From Pseudomonas bohemica (GTDB lineage Bacteria > Pseudomonadota > Gammaproteobacteria > Pseudomonadales > Pseudomonadaceae): a stretch of DNA of 64,000 bases. The position numbers and the translations under genes are program-made. How positions within the stretch are numbered: the stretch's first letter is position 1; each line of letters starts with the position of its first letter. The notes under the pieces were generated by a model. The model had not been told where the DNA came from. It worked only from the letters and a program-made list of their open reading frames with translations, and ran no database searches. Shown here piece by piece: positions 1 to 7,790 of the stretch. The stretch is taken from the NCBI RefSeq assembly GCF_002934685.1, contig NZ_NKHL01000097.1:18364-82363 (forward strand), read 5' to 3'.

Positions 1-177
1 CTGGAGGAAGCCGGCGCCCCCTTTTACAGTGTGAAAACCGCGAAAAATTGCATTGAGCAGATCCGCATCATCCGGCCGGCTTTCCAGCTCGACCAACTGC
101 TCGGACAACTGCTCCAGAATCTCGCCGGCCTCTACCAGAAAATCCTGAAGGATTTCTTCATCGGCGCCGAAGCTCAT
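1..177 (-). CDS. cheA: Chemotaxis histidine kinase CheA, N-terminal part only
   Basis: Only the first 59 codons are inside the window; the gene runs off the left edge. The visible part is the P1/HPt domain of CheA, the kinase that autophosphorylates and passes phosphate to CheY and CheB at chemoreceptor arrays. The phosphoacceptor is His49 in the segment FHTVKGGAGF, the classic HPt signature. The ATG at 175-177 is preceded by GGAG about 8 bases upstream. It follows cheZ on the same strand after a 137-base gap that holds a candidate FliA promoter, so it probably starts its own operon (cheA-cheB-motor/par genes in other Pseudomonas). Identification is firm although partial. Confidence 0.95.
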   Translation of the reverse strand, partial: MSFGADEEILQDFLVEAGEILEQLSEQLVELESRPDDADLLNAIFRGFHTVKGGAGFLQ

Positions 178-224
178 TGGGGGGTGCTCCTAAATTTAAC
201 CGTCAAACCGATCCAGGGGCTGCG

Positions 225-250
225 TTGTCGGCCTGCGCGCATTGCCTTCG
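225..250 (-). promoter_or_regulatory. Candidate sigma-28 (FliA) promoter of the cheA operon
   Basis: On the minus strand CGAAG and GCCGACAA are separated by 13 bases, close to the Pseudomonas FliA consensus TCAAG-N13/14-GCCGATAA. The -10 lies about 48 bases before the cheA start. FliA control of cheAB is known in P. aeruginosa; the site itself is an inference from pattern. Confidence 0.5.
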
Positions 251-314
251 TCGAAGCATTGGCGCGCAGACCTGCAGCCACTTTCACATAGAACCCGGGA
301 CTGAAATCTTCGAA

Positions 315-1103
315 TCAGAACCCAAGGCTGGATAGCAGATCGTCAACATCATCCTGACCGGATACGACGTCTTCACGTTTATCGGCATGAATCTGCGGAC
401 CTTCACCCTTGGAATGAATTTTTTCCTGTTCTTTTTGCCTACGGAACTCTTCCTGGTCGTGTTCGATACCAGCAAAGCGATCCACTTGGCTTGCCATCAG
501 CACCAGCTTGAGCAGATTGCTCTCGACCTCGGTCACCAGCGTAGTGACACGCTTGATCACCTGGCCGGTCAGGTCCTGATAGTCCTGGGCCAGCAAAATG
601 TCGTTCAGGTGGATGGCGACCTCTTGGGTCTCCTTCTCGCTGCGCGTCAGAAAACCATCGACGCGGCGGGCCAGATCCCGAAACTCCTCGGCACCGATCT
701 CGCGACGCATGAAACGCCCCCAATCGACGCTCAGGGCCTTTGCATCGGCACTGAGGCCATTCATCAGCGGCGTGCTCTGCTCCACCAGGTCCATCGTGCG
801 GTTGGCCGCACCTTCCGTGAGCCTGACAACATACGACAGGCGCTCGGTGGCGTCAGTGATCTGGGACACTTCTTCGGCTTGCGGCATGTGCGGGTCAATC
901 TGGAAATTGACGATTGCGCTGTGCAGTTCGCGCGTCAGCTTGCCGACTTCCTGATACAGACCGCGATCCCGGGTCTGATTAAGCTCATGGATAAGCTGCA
1001 CGGCGTCGCCGAACTTGCCTTTTTCAAGGCTGGCGACCAGTTCTTGTGCGTGTTTCTTCAGGGTCGACTCGAAGTCACCCATTGTCGAATCTGTAGGATC
1101 CAT
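315..1103 (-). CDS. cheZ: CheY-P phosphatase CheZ
   Basis: CheZ dephosphorylates CheY-P and ends the motor-switching signal. The product is 262 residues, the usual Pseudomonas length. The catalytic motif QDYQDLTGQ lies at 173-181, giving Asp177 and Gln181 as the equivalents of E. coli D143 and Q147. The C-terminal DDVDDLLSSLGF is the CheY-binding tail. The reading frame stays open 33 codons upstream into cheY, but the family N-terminus and length fit the ATG at 1103. It lies 19 bases after cheY and is surely cotranscribed with it. Confidence 0.95.
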   Translation of the reverse strand: MDPTDSTMGDFESTLKKHAQELVASLEKGKFGDAVQLIHELNQTRDRGLYQEVGKLTRELHSAIVNFQIDPHMPQAEEVSQITDATERLSYVVRLTEGAANRTMDLVEQSTPLMNGLSADAKALSVDWGRFMRREIGAEEFRDLARRVDGFLTRSEKETQEVAIHLNDILLAQDYQDLTGQVIKRVTTLVTEVESNLLKLVLMASQVDRFAGIEHDQEEFRRQKEQEKIHSKGEGPQIHADKREDVVSGQDDVDDLLSSLGF

Positions 1104-1122
1104 AGCGCCCTCGCAGCGGACA

Positions 1123-1497
1123 TCAGCTATTGACGCGCTCGAATATCTTCTCGATCTTCTCTTTGAGCACCTGAGCGGTGAACGGCTTGACCACATAGCC
1201 ATTCACACCGGCCTGGGCGGCCTCGATGATCTGCTCGCGCTTGGCTTCGGCAGTCACCATCAGTACCGGCAGGTGACGCAAACGCTCGTCGGCACGCACC
1301 TGACGCAGCAGGTCGATACCGGACATGCCAGGCATGTTCCAGTCGGTCACCAGGAAATCAAAAGCGCCGCTCTGCAGCATCGGCAATGCGGTGGTACCGT
1401 CATCTGCTTCGGCCGTGTTGGTGAACCCAAGGTCACGCAACAGGTTTTTTATGATCCGCCGCATCGTTGAGAAGTCATCAACGATGAGGATTTTCAT
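1123..1497 (-). CDS. cheY: Chemotaxis response regulator CheY
   Basis: Single receiver domain of 124 residues that binds FliM/FliN when phosphorylated and reverses flagellar rotation. The acid pocket is Asp7/Asp8, the phosphorylation site is Asp52 ([12 protein letters not shown]), and the switch residues Thr82 and Lys104 (VVKPF) are present. The frame is open far upstream, but the family starts at MKILIVDD and a GGAGG motif lies upstream of that ATG. It is first in a cheY-cheZ pair, separated from fliA by 283 bases, which suggests its own promoter in addition to read-through. Confidence 0.97.
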   Translation of the reverse strand: MKILIVDDFSTMRRIIKNLLRDLGFTNTAEADDGTTALPMLQSGAFDFLVTDWNMPGMSGIDLLRQVRADERLRHLPVLMVTAEAKREQIIEAAQAGVNGYVVKPFTAQVLKEKIEKIFERVNS

Positions 1498-1532
1498 GTT
1501 CTTGTCCAATTCGACCTCCAAGCAGTCTTTAA

Positions 1533-1552
1533 CGCGTCCAGCTCTGGACGCG
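1533..1552 (-). other. Hairpin between fliA and cheY
   Basis: A 9-base perfect inverted repeat (CGCGTCCAG / CTGGACGCG, 2-base centre) lies 36 bases before cheY. On the minus strand it is followed by TTAAAG and not by a real T-run, so it is at best a weak terminator or attenuator for transcripts coming from fliA. The rest of the 1498-1780 gap holds no gene that I can support. Confidence 0.4.
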
Positions 1553-1780
1553 CGTTCAATCAATCCCGGCACACCAAACCACCGGTTACACGAAAACGAG
1601 GGGGTCTTTCGAAGAAACATGTGATGAGCGCAGCGGAAAAAGGTCTTGAAGTCCTGATCCGACCGGCTCCTGCCTTGTCTCTTTTGTATCCCACACAACG
1701 CCTTGCACTGCCGGTCCCACATTCATGCCGCAGATTTCCATCCACGCCGCAGGTATCCATCGCAGGCCTGCGTCAATGAG

Positions 1781-2521
1781 TCATCGCGCGCGCCATTCTC
1801 CCAGACGTCCCCGCAAACGTGCGGCGCACTGGCTGTGCAGCTGGCTGACACGGGATTCGCTGACGCCCAGTACCTCGCCGATCTCCTTGAGGTTCAGTTC
1901 TTCGTCGTAGTACAGCGCCAGCACCAGGCGTTCACGCTCGGGCAGGTTGGCGATGGCCTCCGCCAGCGCGTTCTGGAAGCGCTCGTCTTCCAGATCCCGC
2001 GACGGCTCCAGCGACTGGCTCGCGCCGTCCTCGTGCAGTCCTTCATGCTCGCCGTCCTGCAACAGGTCGTCGAAACTGAACAGCCGACTGCCCAAGGTAT
2101 CGTTCAAAATCCCGTAATAATCGTCGAGACTCAATTGAAGTTCGGCAGCAACCTCATGATCTTTAGCGTCACGGCCGGTTTTCGCTTCAATTGCCCGAAT
2201 CGCATCGCTGACCATGCGCGTGTTGCGGTGAACCGAACGCGGCGCCCAGTCGCCCTTGCGCACTTCGTCGAGCATCGCGCCGCGGATACGAATACCGGCG
2301 TAGGTCTCGAAGCTCGCGCCCTTGGTGGAGTCGTATTTGGTCGACACCTCGAGCAAACCGATCATGCCCGCCTGGATCAGATCCTCGACCTGCACGCTGG
2401 CCGGCAGACGCGCCAGCAAGTGGTAGGCGATGCGCTTGACCAGAGGGGCATAGCGTTCAATCAACTCATACTGAGAGTCTTTGGACGATTTGCTGTACAT
2501 GCGATAGCCACTTGCTGTCAT
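1781..2521 (-). CDS. fliA: Flagellar sigma factor FliA (sigma-28)
   Basis: Sigma-28 directs transcription of the late flagellar genes (flagellin, chemotaxis, flgM) once FlgM has been exported. The 246-residue product has region 2 (YAPLVKRIAYHLLARL, DLIQAGMIGLLE), region 3 and a region 4 helix-turn-helix (ELNLKEIGEVLGVSESRVSQ), with no region 1.1, as expected for the family. Its start overlaps the fleN stop by four bases (ATGA), so translation is probably coupled. Its own targets in this window include candidate promoters before fliC, cheV, flgM and cheA. Confidence 0.97.
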   Translation of the reverse strand: MTASGYRMYSKSSKDSQYELIERYAPLVKRIAYHLLARLPASVQVEDLIQAGMIGLLEVSTKYDSTKGASFETYAGIRIRGAMLDEVRKGDWAPRSVHRNTRMVSDAIRAIEAKTGRDAKDHEVAAELQLSLDDYYGILNDTLGSRLFSFDDLLQDGEHEGLHEDGASQSLEPSRDLEDERFQNALAEAIANLPERERLVLALYYDEELNLKEIGEVLGVSESRVSQLHSQCAARLRGRLGEWRAR

Positions 2522-3351
2522 GACACTGGCCCTGCGCTGGCCTGATGAACCAGGCGTTCAACGAAAAATTCAAGGTGACCACGCGGGTTCGCCGGCAGTG
2601 GCCAGGTATCGACCTTCTGCGCGATGGCCTTGAACGCCAGCGCGCACTTGGAGCGCGGAAACGCTTCGTAAACCGCCCGCTGCTTCTGCACAGCCTTGCG
2701 CACGCATTCGTCGTAAGGCACGGCGCCGACATACTGCAGGGCCACGTCCAGGAAACGGTCGGTGACCTTGGTCAGCTTGGCGAACAGGTTGCGCCCTTCC
2801 TGCGGGCTCTGCGCCATGTTGGCCAGTACGCGGAAGCGGTTCATGCCGTAATCGCGGTTCAGCAGTTTGATCAGCGCGTAGGCATCGGTGATCGAGGTCG
2901 GCTCGTCGCACACCACCAGTAGCACTTCCTGGGCAGCGCGCACGAAGCTCACCACCGATTCGCCGATCCCGGCAGCGGTGTCGATCACCAGCACGTCCAG
3001 GTTGTCGCCGATATCACTGAATGCCTGTATCAGACCGGCGTGCTGCGCCGGGGTCAGATGGACCATGCTCTGGGTGCCGGACGCCGCCGGCACGATGCGA
3101 ACGCCGCCCGGGCCCTGCAACAGGACATCGCGCAGCTCGCAGCGCCCTTCGATGACGTCCGCCAGGGTGCGCTTGGGGGTCAATCCCAACAATACGTCGA
3201 CATTGGCCAGACCCAGATCGGCGTCCAGCAACATGACGCGACGTCCCAGCTCGGCCAGGGCCAGCGAGAGGTTCACTGACACGTTAGTCTTGCCTACGCC
3301 ACCTTTGCCACCGGTCACCGCGATAACCTGTACGGGATGCATGCTGCCCAT
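2518..3351 (-). CDS. fleN: Flagellar number regulator FleN (FlhG), MinD-type ATPase
   Basis: FleN is a MinD/ParA-like ATPase that binds FleQ and restrains its activity, limiting flagella to one or a few at the pole. The product is 277 residues. A deviant Walker A motif GGKGGVGKT is at residues 14-22, followed by LLDADLGLANVDVLLG and the switch DTAAGIGE. A C-terminal amphipathic segment (LEFFVERLVHQAS) is consistent with membrane association. It follows flhF after 118 bases and overlaps fliA, the usual flhF-fleN-fliA order. Confidence 0.95.
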   Translation of the reverse strand: MGSMHPVQVIAVTGGKGGVGKTNVSVNLSLALAELGRRVMLLDADLGLANVDVLLGLTPKRTLADVIEGRCELRDVLLQGPGGVRIVPAASGTQSMVHLTPAQHAGLIQAFSDIGDNLDVLVIDTAAGIGESVVSFVRAAQEVLLVVCDEPTSITDAYALIKLLNRDYGMNRFRVLANMAQSPQEGRNLFAKLTKVTDRFLDVALQYVGAVPYDECVRKAVQKQRAVYEAFPRSKCALAFKAIAQKVDTWPLPANPRGHLEFFVERLVHQASAGPVS

Positions 3352-3403
3352 GTTAATTTTTTACCTTGTCTTGCTTAGACCAAAGCCACATTTCGGGCTG
3401 CAC

Positions 3404-3418
3404 GTTCACTGCGTGAAC
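3404..3418. promoter_or_regulatory. Palindrome upstream of fleN
   Basis: GTTCAC-TGC-GTGAAC is a perfect 6+3+6 inverted repeat in the flhF-fleN gap, about 53 bases before the fleN ATG. Its size suits a dimeric regulator, but no T-run follows, so it does not look like a terminator. The regulator, if any, is unknown. Confidence 0.3.
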
Positions 3419-3469
3419 AATGCCTGGCAGACCACCGATGCAGGTAGATTCCATTGTCATTTTCCCTAC

Positions 3470-4828
3470 CTAGCCCGCACGCTTGCCGGGGCTGTGATAA
3501 AGATCCGCAAACATATCCGCCATCGCTTCCTCGCTAGGCTCCTCCTGCATCTGCACGCTGACAGCCCTGCTGACCAGTTGGTGCCGACGTGGCAGATGCA
3601 GATCATCGGGTATCCGTGGGCCATCGGTGAGATAGGCCACGGGCAGTTCGTATGTCACCGCAAGACTGAGCACTTCGCCAAGGCTTGCGGTTTCGTCGAG
3701 CTTGGTCAGGATGCACCCGGCCAGACCGCAACGTTTGTAACTGTGATAAGCCGCTGTGAGCACTTGCTTCTGACTGGTAGTGGCCAGGACCAGATAGTTG
3801 CGCGCCTTGATCCCGCGACCGGCCAGGCTTTCGAGCTGCAGACGCAGGGCCGGATCGCTGGCTTGCAGGCCGGCGGTGTCGATCAGTACCACGCGCTTGC
3901 GCAGCAGAGGCTCCAATGCCTGGGCCAGGGATTGTCCCGGATCGACGTGAGTCACCGGCACATTGAGAATTCGCCCCAGGGTCTTGAGCTGTTCCTGAGC
4001 CCCGATGCGGAAACTGTCCATGCTCACCAGCGCGATATTTTGCGCGCCGTATTTCAACACATAACGGGCCGCCAGTTTAGCCAACGTGGTGGTCTTGCCC
4101 ATCCCGGCAGGACCGACCATGGCGATCACGCCGCCCTCTTCCAGCGGCTCGATGTCCGGGGTGACGATCATGCGGGCCAGATGCGCCAGCAGCATGCGCC
4201 AGGCGTGCGGCTGATCATCGGTGTCCGGGACCATCGCCAGCAGATCACGCGACAGCGGGCCGGACAGGCCAACGCGTTGCAGACGACGCCACAGATTGGC
4301 CTGTTGCGGACGGTTGCCTTGCAGTTGATTCCACGCCAGCGAACCCAGCTGGACTTCCAGCAGTTCACGCAGGCCATTCAATTCGGAGCGCATCGACTCG
4401 TAGGCGCGCTGGCCGATCGCCGCCTCCGCAGCCGATTGACGTTCGGCGCGCTCGGTGCGATCGGCAGCGACCGCCGCGTGAATCGAAGGGCGAAACGGCT
4501 CATCCAGCGTCGGCTCGATTTGCTTGCTGTCGTCCATCGCAAGACCGGTGAACAACTGGCGGTTGGCGACGGTGTCCAGCTCGCTGCGGTGAGTCAGCTC
4601 GGCCTGGGCGGTGACGATGCGCGATTGAGTCTTGCGCAGCTCGTCTTCGAGCTCGATGTTCGGCACACGTGGCGCCAGCGCAGACAGTTTGTAGTCCAGC
4701 GCGGCAGTCAGTTCCACGCCGCCGGCGATCCGCCGGTTACCGATGATAGCGGCTTCAGCGCCCAGCTCATCACGAACCAGTTTCATGGCTTGTCGCATAT
4801 CGGCGGCGAAAAAACGCTTAACTTGCAT
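3470..4828 (-). CDS. flhF: Flagellar placement GTPase FlhF
   Basis: SRP-type GTPase that sets the polar site and number of flagella. The product is 452 residues: a short basic N-terminal segment starting MQVKRFFAADMRQAMK, a less conserved middle region (about 50-150), then the NG domain. The P-loop GPAGMGKT is at 239-246, followed by DTAGLQASDP and TKLDE. The first P-loop positions read GPAG instead of the more common GPTG, a mild change. It starts 11 bases after flhA and sits ahead of fleN, the standard arrangement. Confidence 0.95.
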   Translation of the reverse strand: MQVKRFFAADMRQAMKLVRDELGAEAAIIGNRRIAGGVELTAALDYKLSALAPRVPNIELEDELRKTQSRIVTAQAELTHRSELDTVANRQLFTGLAMDDSKQIEPTLDEPFRPSIHAAVAADRTERAERQSAAEAAIGQRAYESMRSELNGLRELLEVQLGSLAWNQLQGNRPQQANLWRRLQRVGLSGPLSRDLLAMVPDTDDQPHAWRMLLAHLARMIVTPDIEPLEEGGVIAMVGPAGMGKTTTLAKLAARYVLKYGAQNIALVSMDSFRIGAQEQLKTLGRILNVPVTHVDPGQSLAQALEPLLRKRVVLIDTAGLQASDPALRLQLESLAGRGIKARNYLVLATTSQKQVLTAAYHSYKRCGLAGCILTKLDETASLGEVLSLAVTYELPVAYLTDGPRIPDDLHLPRRHQLVSRAVSVQMQEEPSEEAMADMFADLYHSPGKRAG

Positions 4829-4839
4829 GACTCACTACC

Positions 4840-6969
4840 TCAGCCGTTAGGCCCGACAGTCGCTACGATGGTGACTTGCTTGTTGTCAGGAATTTCCTGG
4901 TACGCCAAAACATGCATATTCGGGACTGCCAGGCGTCCAAAGCGGGACAACATGGCGCGAACCGGACCTGCGACCAACAAAATAACCGGCTGACCCTGCA
5001 TCTCCTGACGCTGCGCCGCTTCGATCAACGAGCGCTGAAGTTTCTCAGCCATGCTCGGTTCGAGCAGAACGCCTTCTTCCTGACCCTGACCTGCCTTCTG
5101 CAGACTATTGAGCAATATCTGTTCCAACCTTGGCTCAAGGGTGATAACAGGCAGCTCCGGCTCAGTGCCAACAATGCTTTGCACGATGGCGCGGGACAAA
5201 CCGACCCGTACGGCAGCCACCAGGGCGGCGGTATCTTGACTCCGCGCAGCGTTGTTGGCGATGGCTTCGGCGATGCTGCGGATGTCGCGCACCGGGACCT
5301 GTTCGGCCAACAGTGCCTGCAACACCTTGAGCAGCGCCGACAGTGACAGCACACCTGGCACCAGTTCTTCGGCCAGTTTTGGCGAGCTCTTGGCCAGCAA
5401 CGTCATCAGTTGCTGGACCTCCTCGTGCCCGATCAACTCATGAGAGTGCTTGTAGAGGATCTGGTTCAAGTGGGTTGCCACTACAGTGCTGGCGTCGACC
5501 ACGGTGTAGCCGAGCGATTGCGCCTGCGCGCGCTGGCTGATTTCGATCCACACCGCTTCCAGGCCGAACGCCGGGTCTTTGGCAGTGATGCCGTTGAGGC
5601 TGCCAAAGACCTGCCCGGGGTTGATCGCAAGCTCGCGGTCCGGGTAAATCTCCGCCTCGGCCAGGGTTACACCCATCAGCGTCAGGCGGTAAGCGCTTGG
5701 CGCCAGGTCCAGGTTGTCGCGGATGTGCACGGTCGGCATCAGGAACCCCAGCTCCTGAGAGAGCTTCTTGCGCACGCCCTTGATCCGCGCCAGCAGTTGG
5801 CCACCCTGGTTGCGGTCTACCAGCGGAATCAGGCGATAACCCACTTCCAGGCCGATCATGTCGATCGGGGTGACGTCGTCCCAGCCCAGTTCCTTGGATT
5901 CCTGCGCGCGGGTTGGCGAAGGCAGTAGCTCCTGTTGGCGCTTGACCTCCTGAATCGCCGCCAGCTTGACCTGATTCTGTTTCTTCCACAGCAAGTACGC
6001 GCCACCCGCCGCCACCAGCCCCAGGCTGATGAACGAGAAGTGCGGCATACCCGGCACCAGCCCCATGACAATCATGATGCCGGCCGACACGGCCAGGGCT
6101 TTATGCGAGGTAAACATCTGACGACCGACCAGCTTGCCCATTTCTTCCGAACCGGACGCGCGGGTCACCATGATGGCCGCTGCGGTGGACAGCAAAAGCG
6201 ATGGCAATTGCGCCACCAAACCGTCACCAATGGTCAACAGCGCATAGACCTTGCCGGCGTCGCCGAAGCTCATGTTGTGCTGGATGATGCCCACCAGCAT
6301 GCCGCCGATGAGGTTGATGAACAGAATCAACAGGCCGGCGATGGCGTCGCCACGCACGAATTTGCTGGCACCGTCCATCGAGCCGTAGAACTCGGCCTCC
6401 TGGGCGACTTCCAGACGACGGCGCTTGGCTTCGGGTTGGTCGATCAGGCCGGCGTTGAGGTCGGCGTCGATGGCCATCTGTTTACCGGGCATCGCATCGA
6501 GGGTGAAGCGCGCACTCACTTCGGAGATACGACCGGCACCTTTGGTCACCACCACGAAGTTGATGATCATGAGGATCGCGAACACCACGATACCGACCAC
6601 GTAGTTACCGCCGATCACCACCTCACCGAAGGCCTGGATCACCTTACCGGCAGCGGCGTGGCCGTCTTGGCCGTGGAGCATGACCACGCGGGTGGAAGCG
6701 ACGTTGAGCGCAAGCCGGAGCAAGGTAGCGATCAGTAGAATCGTCGGGAAAACCGAGAAATCCAGGGGGCGTAGTGCGTAAACGCAGACCAGCAGGACCA
6801 CGATCGACAGCGCGATGTTGAACGTGAAGAACACGTCCAGCAGGAACGGCGGCATTGGCAACATCATCATTGCCAGCATGACCAGCAACAGCAACGGCAC
6901 GCCCAATTGACCGCGGCCCAGGCCAACCAGTCCAATGCGAGCGTTAGAGATTAACTGAGAGCGATCCAC
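4840..6969 (-). CDS. flhA: Flagellar type III export gate protein FlhA
   Basis: FlhA forms the nonameric ring of the flagellar export gate in the inner membrane, and its cytosolic domain docks chaperone-substrate complexes. The 709-residue product has about eight hydrophobic segments in the first 330 residues, the conserved loop RFTLDAMPGKQMAIDADLN (FHIPEP family signature region), and a C-terminal cytosolic domain ending in VTIVATVGPNG. It is 62 bases downstream of a sigma-54 element and heads the flhA-flhF-fleN-fliA group. An 821-base gap filled with repeats separates it from flhB. Confidence 0.97.
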   Translation of the reverse strand: MDRSQLISNARIGLVGLGRGQLGVPLLLLVMLAMMMLPMPPFLLDVFFTFNIALSIVVLLVCVYALRPLDFSVFPTILLIATLLRLALNVASTRVVMLHGQDGHAAAGKVIQAFGEVVIGGNYVVGIVVFAILMIINFVVVTKGAGRISEVSARFTLDAMPGKQMAIDADLNAGLIDQPEAKRRRLEVAQEAEFYGSMDGASKFVRGDAIAGLLILFINLIGGMLVGIIQHNMSFGDAGKVYALLTIGDGLVAQLPSLLLSTAAAIMVTRASGSEEMGKLVGRQMFTSHKALAVSAGIMIVMGLVPGMPHFSFISLGLVAAGGAYLLWKKQNQVKLAAIQEVKRQQELLPSPTRAQESKELGWDDVTPIDMIGLEVGYRLIPLVDRNQGGQLLARIKGVRKKLSQELGFLMPTVHIRDNLDLAPSAYRLTLMGVTLAEAEIYPDRELAINPGQVFGSLNGITAKDPAFGLEAVWIEISQRAQAQSLGYTVVDASTVVATHLNQILYKHSHELIGHEEVQQLMTLLAKSSPKLAEELVPGVLSLSALLKVLQALLAEQVPVRDIRSIAEAIANNAARSQDTAALVAAVRVGLSRAIVQSIVGTEPELPVITLEPRLEQILLNSLQKAGQGQEEGVLLEPSMAEKLQRSLIEAAQRQEMQGQPVILLVAGPVRAMLSRFGRLAVPNMHVLAYQEIPDNKQVTIVATVGPNG

Positions 6970-7029
6970 CGATTCTGTACCTGCGAATTAATCAAAACTT
7001 TGACGCCAGAGGCGCTGTAACGCAGGTAT

Positions 7030-7045
7030 TGCAAAAACCTGTCCA
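7030..7045 (-). promoter_or_regulatory. Sigma-54 promoter of flhA
   Basis: The minus strand reads TGGACAGGTTTTTGCA, which matches TGGCAC-N5-TTGCW with the required ten bases between GG and GC. The start point would lie about 50 bases ahead of flhA. FleQ/RpoN control of flhA is known in P. aeruginosa. Confidence 0.7.
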
Positions 7046-7200
7046 ACTCTTGGAAAGGGCTGAAAATATCAGGGTGCCACTATTTAGAACGTGGGGTAAT
7101 CGACGAATGGGTAGCGCGGCTTGTTTGCTCTGCCTAACGGCAGAAGCGTTTCGCCTTCGGCGAGTTACCTGGAAAAAGCCCCCAAGTGACCAAGGGGGCT

Positions 7201-7239
7201 TGCTCCGGGTTTGGCCCGACTTCGTCGGGTTCCCTCACT
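7201..7239 (+). repeat. Intergenic repeat, copy A (inverted relative to copy B)
   Basis: This 39-base stretch is the reverse complement of 7632-7672, apart from one substitution and a missing base pair inside a hairpin. It contains the stem CCCGAC-TTC-GTCGGG. Similar stretches are, to my knowledge, multicopy in Pseudomonas intergenic DNA. Together with copy B it brackets about 390 bases of the flhA-flhB gap. Confidence 0.7.
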
Positions 7240-7303
7240 TTGGACTGCCCTCAAGTCGCGATTCGTGTCGTCTGGACTATCGCGTAAGAAGAGCAAAAGC
7301 AAA

Positions 7304-7325
7304 GCGGGAGCGGGAGCGGGAGCGG
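7304..7325. repeat. Short tandem repeat, 6-base unit
   Basis: GCGGGA occurs three times in a row plus a partial fourth copy, in non-coding DNA between the two inverted repeat copies. Confidence 0.7.
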
Positions 7326-7355
7326 CGGGATTAGGGCCTGAAGATAGACGCTGTA

Positions 7356-7469
7356 CCTGTGGGAGCTGCCGGAGCTGTGCGACAGCCGCGAAGGCGGAGT
7401 GCCAGACAGCACATCCATAACTGACCCACTGCATTCGCTGCCGTCGTAACCTCCGACGTCTCCCACAGG
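7356..7469. repeat. REP-like palindromic element
   Basis: The ends are CCTGTGGGAG and CTCCCACAGG, a perfect 10-base inverted repeat 114 bases apart. The inner sequence includes GACAGCCGCGAAGGCGG, a familiar Pseudomonas REP core. It is non-coding and lies inside the larger repeat cluster of the flhA-flhB gap. Confidence 0.6.
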
Positions 7470-7631
7470 GTGGACTCAGCCTTCAGATCTCCTGCGCTGC
7501 GGCTATTGCTGTCGGTGCGCGATAGTTCAGATACCGCCGACGCGACTTGAGTGCAGGCCGAACGCAGGCGACGCGCAGTGGGCCGAGCGACATGGATGGC
7601 GGATGGCGGCGGGCCAACGGAGCGTCACCGG

Positions 7632-7672
7632 AGTGAGGGAACCCTGACGAAGTCAGGGCCAAACCAGGAGCA
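7632..7672 (-). repeat. Intergenic repeat, copy B
   Basis: 41 bases matching the reverse complement of copy A, with the stem CCCTGAC-GAA-GTCAGGG. The similarity family appears to continue to about 7735 (GAGAGTGACCCGCCGTAAGGGCGG), a stretch that is often annotated in Pseudomonas as short spurious proteins. Nothing in 7046-7790 looks like a real gene. Confidence 0.7.
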
Positions 7673-7761
7673 AAAGCGCTTTGGTTACTTTCGCGCTTTT
7701 CGAGAGTGACCCGCCGTAAGGGCGGAGCCAATCTCTGCAACACCCTGATAACGGATATACA

Positions 7762-7789
7762 CCCAGAACCCAGAACCCAGAACCCAGAA
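7762..7789. repeat. Tandem repeat, four copies of a 7-base unit, next to the flhB stop
   Basis: CCCAGAA is repeated four times exactly and ends one base before the flhB stop codon. It is non-coding and has the form of a slippage-prone repeat whose copy number may vary between strains. Confidence 0.85.
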
Positions 7790-7790
7790 C

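Noticed and set aside
1600..1660. Possible FliA promoter for cheY (TCAAG followed by GCTCATCA)
   Set aside because: The -10 matches poorly and the spacing is 15. cheYZ may well be FliA-dependent, but this site is not good enough to list.
2888..4993. Open frame of about 700 codons on the plus strand opposite flhF and fleN
   Set aside because: It is antisense to two well-identified genes in GC-rich DNA, has no ribosome binding site, and reads as low-quality sequence rich in His, Gln and Arg. It is a coding shadow.
7029..7743. Several short open frames in the flhA-flhB gap
   Set aside because: They lie in repeat DNA with hairpins and tandem units. Similar stretches are commonly misannotated as small proteins in Pseudomonas.
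7762..7789. Regular repeat that could suggest a CRISPR array
   Set aside because: The unit is 7 bases with no spacers and there are no cas genes; it is a simple tandem repeat.
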